This document shows, one piece after another, positions 21,087 to 30,100 of a stretch of 64,000 bases of DNA. The position numbers were made by a program, and so were the translations under genes. The notes beneath the pieces were generated by a model that saw only the letters and a program-made list of their open reading frames with translations, ran no database searches and was not told the DNA's origin. Location: contig NZ_CP071632.1 in assembly GCF_017357385.1 (NCBI RefSeq), forward strand, positions 2,485,501-2,549,500. Reading direction: 5' to 3'. This DNA is from Rhizobium sp. NZLR1. Lineage in GTDB: Bacteria; Pseudomonadota; Alphaproteobacteria; Rhizobiales; Rhizobiaceae. Position 1 is the stretch's first letter; each line of letters begins with the position of its first letter.

Positions 21087-22162
21087 GCAAGCCTCCGTCC
21101 GAGCCGCCACGCCGCCCACCGGCGGTCTTCACCTACGAGGACGAGGCCACCGAGCGTCATGATAACGGCCGCCAACGAGAGCAGCGGCGCAGGCCGGAAA
21201 GCTTCTCCGAAAACATCGTCGTGACGGCCGATGAAGACGATCCCTTCCTCAATCCCGACAAGGATCTGAGCGCAGTGCCCGTGGCAACGCCGCTGAGACG
21301 TCGGACCTCCTTCGGCAAGATCGCCGCCGGCGCCTTCGGCATCCTGTTGTCGCTAGGCCTCGGCCTCTGGACCGACAGCCTGATCCGCGATCTCTTCACC
21401 CGCGCCGACTGGTTGGGTTATGCAGCCCTTGCCGTGCTCGCGGTCGGCATTCTCGCCGTGTTTGCCCTCGTCATCCGCGAGACATTAGGCATGATGCGCC
21501 TTGCCGCTGTCCAGGCGATCAAGGCCGAAGCGGAAGCCGCAATGGTCGAAACCCGGCCGGCAAAGGCGCGCGCCGTCGTCGCCCGCCTGATCACGCTGCT
21601 TTCCGCCAATCCCGAAACATCGAACGGCCGCGCCACGCTGAAGGCGACCGAGGGCGAGGTCATCGATCCCCCGCACCTGATTGCGCTTGCCGAACGGGAA
21701 TTGCTCGCTCCGCTCGACCGCAAGGCTCGCGCCTTGATCGTCAACGCCTCGAAGCGCGTCTCGATCGTCACCGCCGTCAGCCCGCGCGCCGTGGTCGATC
21801 TGCTCTATGTGCTCTATGAGGCCGTGCGGCTGATCCGCGCCATGGCCGAGCTCTACGGCGGCCGCCCCGGCACGCTCGGCATGTTCCGTCTGCTGCGTGA
21901 CGTGCTGGCGCATCTGGCGGTCACCGGCTCGATCGCCGTCGGCGACAGCCTCGTCCAGCAGGTGCTCGGCCACGGGCTGGCCTCGAAGCTCTCGGCAAGA
22001 CTCGGCGAAGGCGTCATCAACGGCCTGATGACCGCCCGTATCGGAATCGCGGCGATGGATCTCTGCCGCCCGCTCGCCTTCCACGCCCTGAAGCGACCGG
22101 GAATCGGTGATTTCATCGGCGATCTCGCCCCCTCCATGTCGCCGCGCGGCAACACTCCTTGA
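21083..22162 (+). CDS. ycjF: YcjF-like (UPF0283 / TIGR01620) membrane protein
   Basis: 359 residues. A charged, proline-rich cytoplasmic N-terminus (to about residue 80) is followed by two adjacent transmembrane helices (KIAAGAFGILLSLGLGLWTD and WLGYAALAVLAVGILAVFAL) and a helical DUF697-type domain (ALIVNASKRVSIVTAVSPRA, VDLLYVLYEAVRLIRAMAEL). The ATG overlaps the ycjX stop by four bases, so the two are translationally coupled. The partner relationship is conserved; the biochemical role is not known. Confidence 0.88.
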   Translation: MSKPPSEPPRRPPAVFTYEDEATERHDNGRQREQRRRPESFSENIVVTADEDDPFLNPDKDLSAVPVATPLRRRTSFGKIAAGAFGILLSLGLGLWTDSLIRDLFTRADWLGYAALAVLAVGILAVFALVIRETLGMMRLAAVQAIKAEAEAAMVETRPAKARAVVARLITLLSANPETSNGRATLKATEGEVIDPPHLIALAERELLAPLDRKARALIVNASKRVSIVTAVSPRAVVDLLYVLYEAVRLIRAMAELYGGRPGTLGMFRLLRDVLAHLAVTGSIAVGDSLVQQVLGHGLASKLSARLGEGVINGLMTARIGIAAMDLCRPLAFHALKRPGIGDFIGDLAPSMSPRGNTP

Positions 22163-22372
22163 ACGAAGCAGCGATTCCGCGGCTTTCTCCTCCCCTTGCG
22201 TAAAGCGGAAGAAATTACAGCGGATTCAAAGCGATAATGGCGGTATGCTGAAATTACAGCCGCGCGAAAGCCCTGTGCCGCATCGCATTTCGACATGATT
22301 GAAAGGAAGGATTAACCATTCTTCGGCAAAACTTGCAGCCAGTTCGTGAGTGGTGTTTGCCAAGGAAAATCC

Positions 22373-22924
22373 ATGTATTCGCGCAAGCTTCTTATTATAT
22401 GCGGTCTGGCCGCCGCGGCACTGTCTCCCGTCGCAGATGTCGCTCCGGCAGCCACCGCTGCAACCCGTGACAAGGCCTTCTTCGATTCCGTCACCGGCTC
22501 CTGGAAGGGCCCGGGCGAAATCGTTGCCGGCAAGTACAAGGGCACCAAATTCACCTGCAATCTGATCGGTGAGCCGACTGGCGACAGTGGCGCCGGCATC
22601 AAGCTCGACGGCACCTGCCGCGTCGGCGTCTTCAAGCAACCGATGACCGCCGTCATCTCGCAGTCGGGCTCGACCTACAAGGGCAAGTTCCTCGACGGCG
22701 CCGCCGGCAAGGGGCTTGACGTCGTCTCCGGCGCCGTTTCTGAGGATACCGTCGTCGTCGGCATCAACCGCGCCAAGCTGAACGGCGCGATGATCGCCCG
22801 GGTGCGGGACGACAAGACGATGAATGTCACCGTTTCCGTCAAGGTCGAAAGCCAGATGATCCCGGTCATCGGTCTGACACTGACCCGCCAGGTCGACGAG
22901 ATGGCCGTCGGTTCTATCGAATAG
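22373..22924 (+). CDS. Secreted protein of unknown function
   Basis: 183 residues with a signal peptide (MYSRKLLIICGLAAAALSP, cleavage near ATA-ATR). The mature part has a repeated beta-strand pattern (GSWKGPGEIVAGKYKGTKFT, then STYKGKFLDG) resembling small lipocalin-like/beta-barrel periplasmic proteins, plus two cysteines (FTCNL and GTCRV) likely bridged. Homologues are common in rhizobia, but I do not recognise a named family. AAGGAAA precedes the ATG at 22373. A terminator follows. Confidence 0.75.
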   Translation: MYSRKLLIICGLAAAALSPVADVAPAATAATRDKAFFDSVTGSWKGPGEIVAGKYKGTKFTCNLIGEPTGDSGAGIKLDGTCRVGVFKQPMTAVISQSGSTYKGKFLDGAAGKGLDVVSGAVSEDTVVVGINRAKLNGAMIARVRDDKTMNVTVSVKVESQMIPVIGLTLTRQVDEMAVGSIE

Positions 22925-22952
22925 ATAAATCGTATAGTGGATTTTCCTGAAG

Positions 22953-22974
22953 CGGCGGGTTTCCCGCCGTTTTC
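22953..22974 (+). terminator. Terminator after the secreted protein gene
   Basis: 7-bp stem CGGCGGG-TTT-CCCGCCG followed by TTTTCC, 29 bases after the stop and just before the convergent folK stop. Confidence 0.75.
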
Positions 22975-22992
22975 CGTTTCAGGATCTCCGCT

Positions 22993-23520
22993 TCAGCTTT
23001 TGAGCCACCAGTCGCGGCTGTTATCGGCGACTTCGATGCCCGCCACATCAGCATCCGACAGCCAATCGCTGATCGCCCTGCCCTTGACGAAAATGTCCGC
23101 CGCGATATCGGCGAGCGGCATCAGCACGAAACCGCGATCGGTCATGCGCGGATGCGGCAGTTCCAGCCGCGGCGCCTCCTGAATGACGTCGCCATAGGTC
23201 AGCACGTCGATATCGAGCGTGCGCGGACCCCAGCGCTCGATGCGCTCGCGTTTCATCTCCCGTTCGATCGACAGGCAGACATCGAGCAAAGCCTCGGGTT
23301 CCAATCGGGTCTCGACGGCGGCGCAGGCGTTGAAGAAGAAGGATTGGTCGGTCTTGCCCCAGGGCGGCGTGCGATAGAGCCGGGAGACCGCCGTCACCCG
23401 GCAGTCATCTCGTTCGTCCAGCCTCTGCAGTGCGGCGGCCATCGCCTTGACGGGATCGCCGACATTGCCGCCGAGACCGAGTGTGGCCGATTGCCATGCG
23501 GCCTCAGGCAAAGTGCTCAA
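22993..23520 (-). CDS. folK: 2-amino-4-hydroxy-6-hydroxymethyldihydropteridine pyrophosphokinase
   Basis: 175 residues of the HPPK family. It transfers pyrophosphate from ATP to 6-hydroxymethyl-7,8-dihydropterin in folate synthesis. Markers: N-terminal LGLGGNVGDPVKAM, VSRLYRTPPWGKTDQSFFFN and the signature RWGPRTLDIDVLTYGD with the metal-binding DIDVL aspartates, then LPHPRMTDRGFVLMPL. Last gene of folP-folB-folK; its start overlaps the folB end by 17 bases. Confidence 0.96.
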   Translation of the reverse strand: MSTLPEAAWQSATLGLGGNVGDPVKAMAAALQRLDERDDCRVTAVSRLYRTPPWGKTDQSFFFNACAAVETRLEPEALLDVCLSIEREMKRERIERWGPRTLDIDVLTYGDVIQEAPRLELPHPRMTDRGFVLMPLADIAADIFVKGRAISDWLSDADVAGIEVADNSRDWWLKS

Positions 23521-23869
23521 CGCTCACCTGCACGAAATCGAGCACGCCGGGCACCGGCGCGTTCGGCTTGCGCACCGTGATCTTCGCCCGCCGGACCTGC
23601 GGGAATGTCTCGCACAGCCCCTTGGCGATATCGAGCGCCAGGGCCTCGATCAGGTAACGCCGCTTGCCCGTGACGATCTGCTCGATCACGGTGAAGGCGA
23701 TGCCGTAATTGACGGTATCGTTGATCGAATCGCTTTCCAGCGCCTCGCCGGCAACGACATCGAGCTCGGCATCGACGAAGAAGCGCTGGCCGAGGAATTC
23801 CTCCTCGTCATGCACGCCGTGGCGCGCAAAGAAGGCGCAGTTCTGCAGCGTGATCGTGTAGGTGGTCAT
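23504..23869 (-). CDS. folB: Dihydroneopterin aldolase
   Basis: 121 residues. It converts 7,8-dihydroneopterin to 6-hydroxymethyl-7,8-dihydropterin and glycolaldehyde. It shows the FolB tunnelling-fold sequence: ITLQNCAFFARHGVHDEEEF with the conserved GVxxEE glutamate, SINDTVNYGIAFTVIEQI, and the catalytic lysine region ITVRKPNAPVPGVLDFV. It overlaps folP by four bases upstream and folK by 17 downstream, so the three are coupled. Confidence 0.95.
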   Translation of the reverse strand: MTTYTITLQNCAFFARHGVHDEEEFLGQRFFVDAELDVVAGEALESDSINDTVNYGIAFTVIEQIVTGKRRYLIEALALDIAKGLCETFPQVRRAKITVRKPNAPVPGVLDFVQVSVEHFA

Positions 23870-24756
23870 GTCGGCCGCTTCCTCTCGAATTCCTGGCGCG
23901 CATTCAGCATAGCATCGACGATGTCGAGCGCATCCCTGTTGATTGCGACATTGTGCACCCGAAAAACCGCAGCGCCTTGAAGTCTGAGCAGGGCGCTGGT
24001 GACAGCCGTCGCCGCGTCTCGGTCCGGCGCCTCACGTCCCGTCACCGCGCCGAGGAAGCGCTTGCGTGACGTGCCGGCGAGCAGCGGCAGGCCAAAGCGG
24101 GAAAGTTCGGAAAACCGCGCCATCAGTTCGAGATTCTCCTCCGCCGTCTCCTTGGCGAAGCCGAAGCCCGGATCGAGCACGATGCGATCGCTGCTGACGC
24201 CCGCGGCCTGGGCGATCGCAAGCGACCGTTTCAGAAAATGCACCTGGTCGGCGATCACATCGGGAAGCTTCGCCCTGTCGCGGCCGGTATGCATGATGCA
24301 GAGCCCGGCCCCGGTCGCCGCGGCGATGTCGGCGATATCGGGCTCCTTCTGCAGCCCGAAGACGTCGTTGACGATATGGGCGCCGGCACTGACCGCCAGC
24401 CGCGCCGTCTCGGCGCGATAGGTATCGATCGAGATCAGCGCCTGAGTGCGCCCGCGTAGCGCCTCGATGACGGGCAGCACGCGCGCCTGCTCCTCGGAAG
24501 GGCTGACGGATGCTGCGTTCGGCCGGGTCGATTCGCCGCCGATATCGACAATCCCGGCCCCCTCGCTCACTGCCCGCAGCGCGTGTTCGACCGCCGCCTC
24601 GACGGTTTCAAAACGTCCGCCGTCGGAAAAGGAGTCCGGCGTCACGTTGATGATCGCCATGATGAGAGAACGACGGCCGAGTTCGATCTGCCGGCCATGG
24701 CCCACACGCCATAAACTGCCTTCGAGCCCTGTCACCAGACTTATCCCATTGATCAC
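23866..24756 (-). CDS. folP: Dihydropteroate synthase
   Basis: About 296 residues of a TIM-barrel pterin-binding enzyme. It joins 6-hydroxymethyl-dihydropterin pyrophosphate with p-aminobenzoate, the sulfonamide target. Signatures: LIMAIINVTPDSFSDGGRF (pterin-binding loop 1), VDIGGESTRPNA (loop 2), ISIDTYRAETA, and LDPGFGFAKETAEENLEL. The start is unsettled: GTG 24756 (MINGISLVTG...) leaves 80 bases to the divergent gene, whereas ATG 24822 would leave 14; neither has a clear ribosome site. First gene of the folate operon. Confidence 0.94.
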   Translation of the reverse strand: MINGISLVTGLEGSLWRVGHGRQIELGRRSLIMAIINVTPDSFSDGGRFETVEAAVEHALRAVSEGAGIVDIGGESTRPNAASVSPSEEQARVLPVIEALRGRTQALISIDTYRAETARLAVSAGAHIVNDVFGLQKEPDIADIAAATGAGLCIMHTGRDRAKLPDVIADQVHFLKRSLAIAQAAGVSSDRIVLDPGFGFAKETAEENLELMARFSELSRFGLPLLAGTSRKRFLGAVTGREAPDRDAATAVTSALLRLQGAAVFRVHNVAINRDALDIVDAMLNARQEFERKRPT

Positions 24757-24836
24757 GAAAAAAGCGCCATCCGATATTGCGCTTGTGGTGGCTATGCCCC
24801 AAGCTCCGGTCGATTTCAACACGGGTTGCGTTCAGA

Positions 24837-25463
24837 ATGCCGCTTGCAGTGCGTTATATGGTCCTTCCTATCGCCTTTTCCATTGCTCTTTCCGTCTGCA
24901 GCCCAGCGGCGGCAGAAGTGATCGCATCGAAAAGCTACTCCTATTTCGACATCCGCGGCAAAACCGCGGATGAGCTCGACCGCGAACTCAGCCGGCGCGG
25001 CCCGACGTCGAGCGGCTCCTCGGCGCGCCATCCCGGCGCAACGAAGATCCGCTTTGGCGGTGAAGCCACCTATATCCAGGATAACGGCCGTTGCCGCGTT
25101 GGCAGCGTCAAGGTCACGGTCCACACGCAGATCATCCTGCCGCGCTGGAGCAGCCGCAAGGGCGCCAGCAAGGAGCTGTCGATGATCTGGGATGCCCTGT
25201 CGAGCGATATCAAGCGCCACGAGGAGCGCCATGCCGAAATCGCCCGCGATCAGGCCCGCGCCATGGAACGCGCCATTCGCGCGCTGCCGCAGCAGCGCAG
25301 CTGCGAGGCCATGCAGGAACTCGTCACTGGCGAATCAGCTCGCGGTATAGACGAGCACGATCGGCAGCAGGCGCGATTCGACCGGGTCGAAGCGGTCAAT
25401 TTCCAGAAGCGTATGCTGAGGTTGCTGAACAATCGAATCAACGGCCGAGCCGGCGAAAAATAA
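24837..25463 (+). CDS. DUF922-type secreted protein with HExxH motif
   Basis: 208 residues. A signal peptide (YMVLPIAFSIALSVCSPAAA) is followed by a domain with SKSYSYFDIRGKTADELDRE and the zincin-like HEERH in DIKRHEERHAEIARDQARAM, as in the DUF922 family of putative Zn-dependent proteases. Two or three cysteines may be disulfide-linked (DNGRCRV, QRSCEAM). Start ATG 24837 (MPLAVRYMVLPI) or ATG 24858. Protease activity is inferred only from HExxH; the third zinc ligand is not certain. Confidence 0.75.
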   Translation: MPLAVRYMVLPIAFSIALSVCSPAAAEVIASKSYSYFDIRGKTADELDRELSRRGPTSSGSSARHPGATKIRFGGEATYIQDNGRCRVGSVKVTVHTQIILPRWSSRKGASKELSMIWDALSSDIKRHEERHAEIARDQARAMERAIRALPQQRSCEAMQELVTGESARGIDEHDRQQARFDRVEAVNFQKRMLRLLNNRINGRAGEK

Positions 25464-25777
25464 GGCTTTTTTAGTCTGGTTGCGAGCGGAAAACCTTAGC
25501 TGCACAACAAAACTTGTGCGAAACTTGCACCCTCCCCAGTGATTTAATGGTCATTTTTCATCCTGGCAGACTCAACCGGAACGCGTTAATATGAACACAT
25601 TCGAAAGTTCAGGTACGGCATCTGCACTTTCATCGCTGGGTTCTCCTGGCGCGTTCCGAAGCCGCGGATGTTCCTCCCTCATCCGTAGGTAATGCGCCCG
25701 CCTCGCCTCGCTCGCTCAAGCGCGCGAGGCGTCTTTTTTTCTGGACGAATTCTGGCGAAGTTTGAAGCGCAGCGCGC
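25464..25777. other. Intergenic region; candidate small transcript ending at a strong terminator
   Basis: 314 bases between convergent genes, AT-richer than its surroundings. A strong plus-strand terminator sits at 25704-25740, about 240 bases after the preceding stop, too far for an ordinary 3' UTR. Upstream of it is a TTCCTCCCTC stretch (complementary to ribosome-binding sites, as in unpaired loops of several alphaproteobacterial sRNAs) and a 33-codon frame from ATG 25591 (MNTFESSGTASALSSLGSPG...). The region could encode a trans-acting sRNA or a small peptide; neither is proven. Confidence 0.4.
25704..25740 (+). terminator. Strong rho-independent terminator
   Basis: 8-bp stem CGCCTCGC / GCGAGGCG (25704-25711 with 24-31) around a 12-base loop, followed by TCTTTTTTT. 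Plus strand. Confidence 0.85.
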
Positions 25778-26098
25778 TTAAGCCTGGCGTTCCGGCACGT
25801 GCACCACGAGACCGTCATAGACAGACTTCATGCGGATCTGACAGGACAGCCGCGAGGTCGGGCGCACATCGAAGGCGAAGTCGAGCATATCCTCTTCCAT
25901 CGCTTCCGGCTGACCGACCTGTTCGGTCCACGCCTCGTCGACATAGACATGACAGGTCGCGCAGGCACAGGCGCCGCCGCACTCGGCCTCGATGCCGGGC
26001 ACCGAATTGCGCACGGCATTCTCCATCACGGTGGAGCCTTGGTCGACGTCGAGGTCGAAGCGCGTGCCGTCGAAGGCGACGATGGTAAGTTTGGGCAT
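25778..26098 (-). CDS. [2Fe-2S] ferredoxin, adrenodoxin type
   Basis: 106 residues. Cluster ligands Cys40, Cys46, Cys49 (pattern C-x5-C-x2-C in [16 protein letters not shown]) and Cys86 (RLSCQI) match vertebrate/ISC-type [2Fe-2S] ferredoxins. The acidic helix [14 protein letters not shown] is the usual partner-binding surface. It shuttles electrons, for example to P450s or in Fe-S cluster or cofactor assembly; no partner is nearby (no isc/suf genes). The stop lies close to the upstream terminator of the convergent region. Confidence 0.93.
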   Translation of the reverse strand: MPKLTIVAFDGTRFDLDVDQGSTVMENAVRNSVPGIEAECGGACACATCHVYVDEAWTEQVGQPEAMEEDMLDFAFDVRPTSRLSCQIRMKSVYDGLVVHVPERQA

Positions 26099-26236
26099 CA
26101 GGACTATTTCCGGTCTTCAAATGATGGGCGGATTTTCTTCCGACAATTCGACGCGTCAGTCAACATCGGGAAATTCACTATAGCCTCGCAGATTGGGGTT
26201 TCACCCGCCGTCTCCAAAGCGTCATGCCACAGGTCG

Positions 26237-26273
26237 CAAAAAGACCCGTGGTTCCGCAATGGAACAACGGGTC
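26237..26273 (-). terminator. Terminator of the HPt gene
   Basis: On the minus strand GGACCCGTTGTTCC-ATTGC-GGAACCACGGGTC forms a 14-bp stem with one mismatch and is followed by TTTTTG, 28 bases after the HPt stop. Confidence 0.88.
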
Positions 26274-26300
26274 CTTGTTTGAACGGTCTAGAGAAAGAAA

Positions 26301-26684
26301 TCAGCCGCGGCAGAGCTTCAGAATGAAATTCTCGGCGTCGATGACGGCTGCACCGAGCGCTGCCGTCGCACCGGCATCGCCGCCGTTTTCCTCGACGGCC
26401 TCAGCCGTCTGCGACACGCGGAACGCGCCGACCGAACTTGCCGCGCCCTTCAGGCGGTGCGCGGCCGCGCCGACGCGGATGGTTTCGCCGCTCGCAATAT
26501 CCTGCAGACATGCACGAGCCTGGCGCGCAAACATCTGAAGGACTTCGATTTCCAACGTCTTGTCGCCCATCGTCTGCTTGGCGAGATGAACCAGATCGAT
26601 TGGCCGGACCTTCGAGGGACAGGGTCCCTTTGCATTATCCGGCGCCTCGAATACGATGTTCAATGCTGCCATCTGAGCTGCCAT
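26301..26684 (-). CDS. Stand-alone histidine phosphotransfer (HPt) protein
   Basis: 127 residues, helical, with the HPt signature AAHRLKGAASSVGA and phospho-accepting His76. HPt proteins relay phosphate between receiver domains in multistep phosphorelays. It is not ChpT, which has a different two-domain fold. A GGGAG ribosome site precedes the ATG at 26684 (MAAQMAALNIVFEAP); the 27-codon extension upstream is cysteine-rich and unlikely. It is divergent from the giant GPR-like gene and shares an intergenic region with CtrA-like sites. The partner kinase is not obvious from the context. Confidence 0.85.
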   Translation of the reverse strand: MAAQMAALNIVFEAPDNAKGPCPSKVRPIDLVHLAKQTMGDKTLEIEVLQMFARQARACLQDIASGETIRVGAAAHRLKGAASSVGAFRVSQTAEAVEENGGDAGATAALGAAVIDAENFILKLCRG

Positions 26685-26802
26685 TGCCAATTCTCCCGTC
26701 TCGTGTCGTGCGCAGTTCCAACAGTTCTGCGTCAGGAGGGTGGCCATCACGTTAAATTCCGGCACATTCAGGGCGGAAATCTCGCCACATGGTTAACGTC
26801 CG

Positions 26803-26817
26803 TTAAATATCGCTAAA
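26803..26817. promoter_or_regulatory. CtrA-like half-degenerate site
   Basis: TTAA-ATATCGC-TAAA, one base off the TTAA-N7-TTAA consensus of the cell-cycle regulator CtrA. It lies 119 bases upstream of the HPt start. Confidence 0.4.
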
Positions 26818-26854
26818 TTATTGGTTTTTAAGCGGTGCTACGGATTTAAAGATG

Positions 26855-26869
26855 TTAACAACGGGTTAA
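26855..26869. promoter_or_regulatory. Candidate CtrA-binding site, full consensus
   Basis: TTAA-CAACGGG-TTAA followed by C, an exact match to the alphaproteobacterial CtrA consensus TTAA-N7-TTAAC. It is 281 bases before the giant gene and 171 bases before the HPt gene. The window also encodes CckA, the kinase upstream of CtrA. Confidence 0.6.
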
Positions 26870-27149
26870 CGAGCCTCAAATCTCAAGCCTTCATTAATTG
26901 TGTGAGGAGCCCAGATGTGTCACTACGATACTGGTGGAGCGGGTTTATGGTACGCGCCTTTGCCGAGTGAGTGGATAATGGTAGTGTTTTGATACCTTCC
27001 GTTTGAAAAAGCGGCTATCTACTCTGAAATGACATGCTTAATCCGTCCGTCGTTGGGATGGAAGGCTGGAACGGCAAAGTTGTTCCCCGGGTGAGGCGGA
27101 AGCCCGGGATTGCGCTGCCAGACCGGCCGACAGTAACGAGGCGTAACCA

Positions 27150-30100
27150 ATGGCGAACAACAAATATAACGAGTCGGTTGAGGACAAGGCGTTCAAGGCA
27201 TTGGACGAGGCGCTCCAGATCGACTTCGGCAAAGATAACGTGCCGTCTCGCCGCGGCGACGCGCCTGAAGCCCCGGAGGCTAATGTGTCTGATCCAGTGA
27301 ACGCGCGTAACCAGCAGGCCCAGGAAGAAGCGCAGCGCCGTAGCCGCCGCGCCGCCGCCGGCGAGCAGACATCCCGGGGGCCGGCCTTCGCGCCCGCAAA
27401 CGATGCCAGTCGCAATACGCCCGCCTCGATACTGAAATCCTTCGACGGCGCCTCCAGCCGCTCAGCGGTGCGCACCGCCACCCTCTTCTCGGTGCTTTGG
27501 GTCATGGGCGGGCTCGGCCTGATGTCGCTGCTTTATGCGCCTCAGATCTGGCAGATCCGTTCGCTCGCCGATCTCGTCGCCCTGCCGGGCGTCATCGCCG
27601 GCCTCGTCGGCATCATCATTCCCGTCATGATGTTCTATGCTTTCGCCATCATGATCGCCCGCGCCCAGGACATGCGCAACGCCGCCCGTTCCATGGCAGA
27701 GGTGGCATTGCGCCTGGCGGAGCCCGAAACCATCGCCTCCGAGCGCATCATGACCGTCGGCCAGGCCGTCCGCCGTGAGGTCTCAGCGATGAATGAAGGC
27801 ATCGAGCGCACCATCGCGCGTGCGTCCGAGCTGGAAACGCTCGTCCATTCCGAAGTCAATGCACTTGAACGTTCCTATGCCGACAATGAGTTGCGCGTCC
27901 GTGGTCTCGTCCACGAACTCGGCTCCGAGCGCGAGGCAATCGTCAACCACGCCGACCGCATCCGTACCTCGATCGGCAGCGTCCACGACCAGTTGAAGGA
28001 AGAGCTGTCGCTTGCGACCGAAGAGATCGCGGTGCGGCTCTCCACATCGGGCGAAGCCTTCGCCTCGCTGATCGACACGCGCGCCGCGACGATTTTGGAA
28101 CGATCGGACAACGCCCTGCAGTCGATGGGCAGCCTGCTCGCCGCCAAGACCGATAGCCTGTTGCAGACACTGAACGCATCGGGTTTCGCGCTCGCCACCG
28201 AATTCGACAGCCGCCTCGAAGCGCTCTCCGTCAATCTCAACGACCATGGCGAAAGGTTGCTCAGCCAATTCGAGACGCGCGCCTCGACCATGGACAGCAG
28301 CACCGAGAAGCTGAATGCGGCGCTGAACGAACGCACGCATCAGCTCAGCGAGATCCTGATCGCCCGCACCCGCGAGATCAATGAGAGCCTGAAATCAGGC
28401 GAACGCACCATCGGCGGCACGCTCGACGACGTGCTGTCGAAGCTGAACAGCGCCCTCGACGAAAAGGGCGCGAGCTTCCGCCAGAGCCTGCAGACCACCG
28501 CCGACGATGCCGTCATGGATCTCGACGTCCGCTCCGGCTTCTTCGAAGAACGGCTGCAGACGACCGTCGCCCAGCTGTCGACCGCCTTCGACGAACGAGT
28601 CGCCGAATTCACCAGCGCCTTCGACAAACGCACCGGCTCGCTCGACACCAAGCTGATGGAGAGCCTCGCCCGCATCAACGAGACGCTGACCGGCGGCTCG
28701 GATTCGATCGACGGCATCCTGAGTTCCGGCATCGACCGGCTCGGTTTGTCGATGACCGATCAGTCGCTGGCGCTCGCCACCACACTCGCCACCAGTCACG
28801 AAGTGCTGGAAAGCACGCTCGGCACCCGGGCGGATGAAATCACCACTGCACTCACCAGCCGGACCGGCGAACTGACCTCGGCGCTGCAGAGCGCCACCTC
28901 GGAAATCGCGCTGACGCTTGCATCCGGCACCTCCGAGCTGCAGAACAATCTGCAGACCCGGACAGCCGAATTCCGCGACACGCTGCGCACCACCACCACC
29001 GATCTGACGACCGCCGTTGCCGCCGGCACCGAGCAGGTGACCGCTGCCTTCGGCGGCCGCGCCGAGGAACTGACCGGCGCGCTTGCGGCGCGTGCGGCAG
29101 AAATCAGTGAGGCGCTCGGCACGGCCCACGGCCGCATCGACAGTGTCATGGCAGAACGCGGTGGCGCGTTGGTCGAGGCGCTCACCACACATCACGGCCG
29201 CTTCGAGGAAGCGCTGACGACCCGCTCCGACGCCATCATCAACGCCGTCTCCAGCACCCATGACCGGCTTGCCGAGACGCTCGACGAAAAGGCGATGGCG
29301 CTCGCCATCTCTCTGAACGAAAGCCAGGCCCGCATCGAGGATACGCTCGAAACCCGCTCCGAAACGCTGCTGAGCGCCGTATCCGGCACGCATGACCGCC
29401 TCTCCGAAACGCTCGATGAAAAGGCCATGGCGCTCGCCATCTCCCTGAACGAAAGCCAGGCCCGCATCGAGGATACGCTCGAGACCCGCTCCGCGGCCCT
29501 GTTGACCGCCGTCTCCGGCACACATGACCGCCTGTCCGAAACACTGGACAGCAAGGCAACCGCCCTGACAACCTCGCTTGACGAGCGCAGCGCCCGCATC
29601 GAGGGTGCGCTTGGAACGCGTGCGGAGGCGCTGCTGAACGCCGTCTCCGGCACTCACGAGCGCCTCTCCGAAACGCTGGACGGCAAGGCGGCAGCTTTTG
29701 CCACTGCGCTGAGCGAAGGCCAGACCCGTATTGCGGATACGCTCGAAACCCGCTCCGCAGCTCTGCTGAACGCCGTCTCCGGCACGCATGATCGTCTGTC
29801 CGAAACCCTGGACGAGAAGGCGATGACGCTCGCCATCTCGCTCAATGAGAGCCAGTCGCGGATTGAAGACACGCTTGAAGCGCGCTCCGAAGCCTTCCTC
29901 AAGGCCGTGTCGGGCACGCATGACCGTCTTTCCGAAACCCTCGACCAAAAGTCGGCAGCGCTCGCCGCCTCCCTGAACGAGGGTCAGAACCGCCTGCAGG
30001 ACACGCTGGAGAGCCGTTCGGAATCCTTCCTCACTGCGGTCTCCGCCACCCACGACCGCCTGTCCGAGACACTCGACGACCGGGCAATGGCGCTTGCCAT

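Larger units (their letters stand above)
26685..27149. promoter_or_regulatory. Divergent regulatory region between HPt and the giant gene
   Basis: 465 bases without a gene. Its left part is AT-rich with several TTAA words, including the two CtrA-like sites listed separately and TTAACGTCCGTTAA (spacing 6). The right part (27030-27149) is GC-rich, with a GGGCTTCCGCC-like inverted stretch (CCCGGGTGAGG / GAAGCCCGGG) that could form a leader hairpin before the start at 27150. Confidence 0.55.

Noticed and set aside
18930..21119. 729-residue minus-strand frame
   Set aside because: Antisense to the SixA-like and YcjX genes, which have clear motifs.
24757..24822. N-terminal extension of folP to ATG 24822
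   Set aside because: The added 22 residues do not resemble dihydropteroate synthase starts and would leave only 14 bases to the divergent gene; kept as an alternative only.
26855..26869. Treating every TTAA pair in 26790-26870 as a CtrA site
   Set aside because: Only one has exact spacing 7; others have spacing 5 or 6 and are expected by chance in AT-rich DNA.
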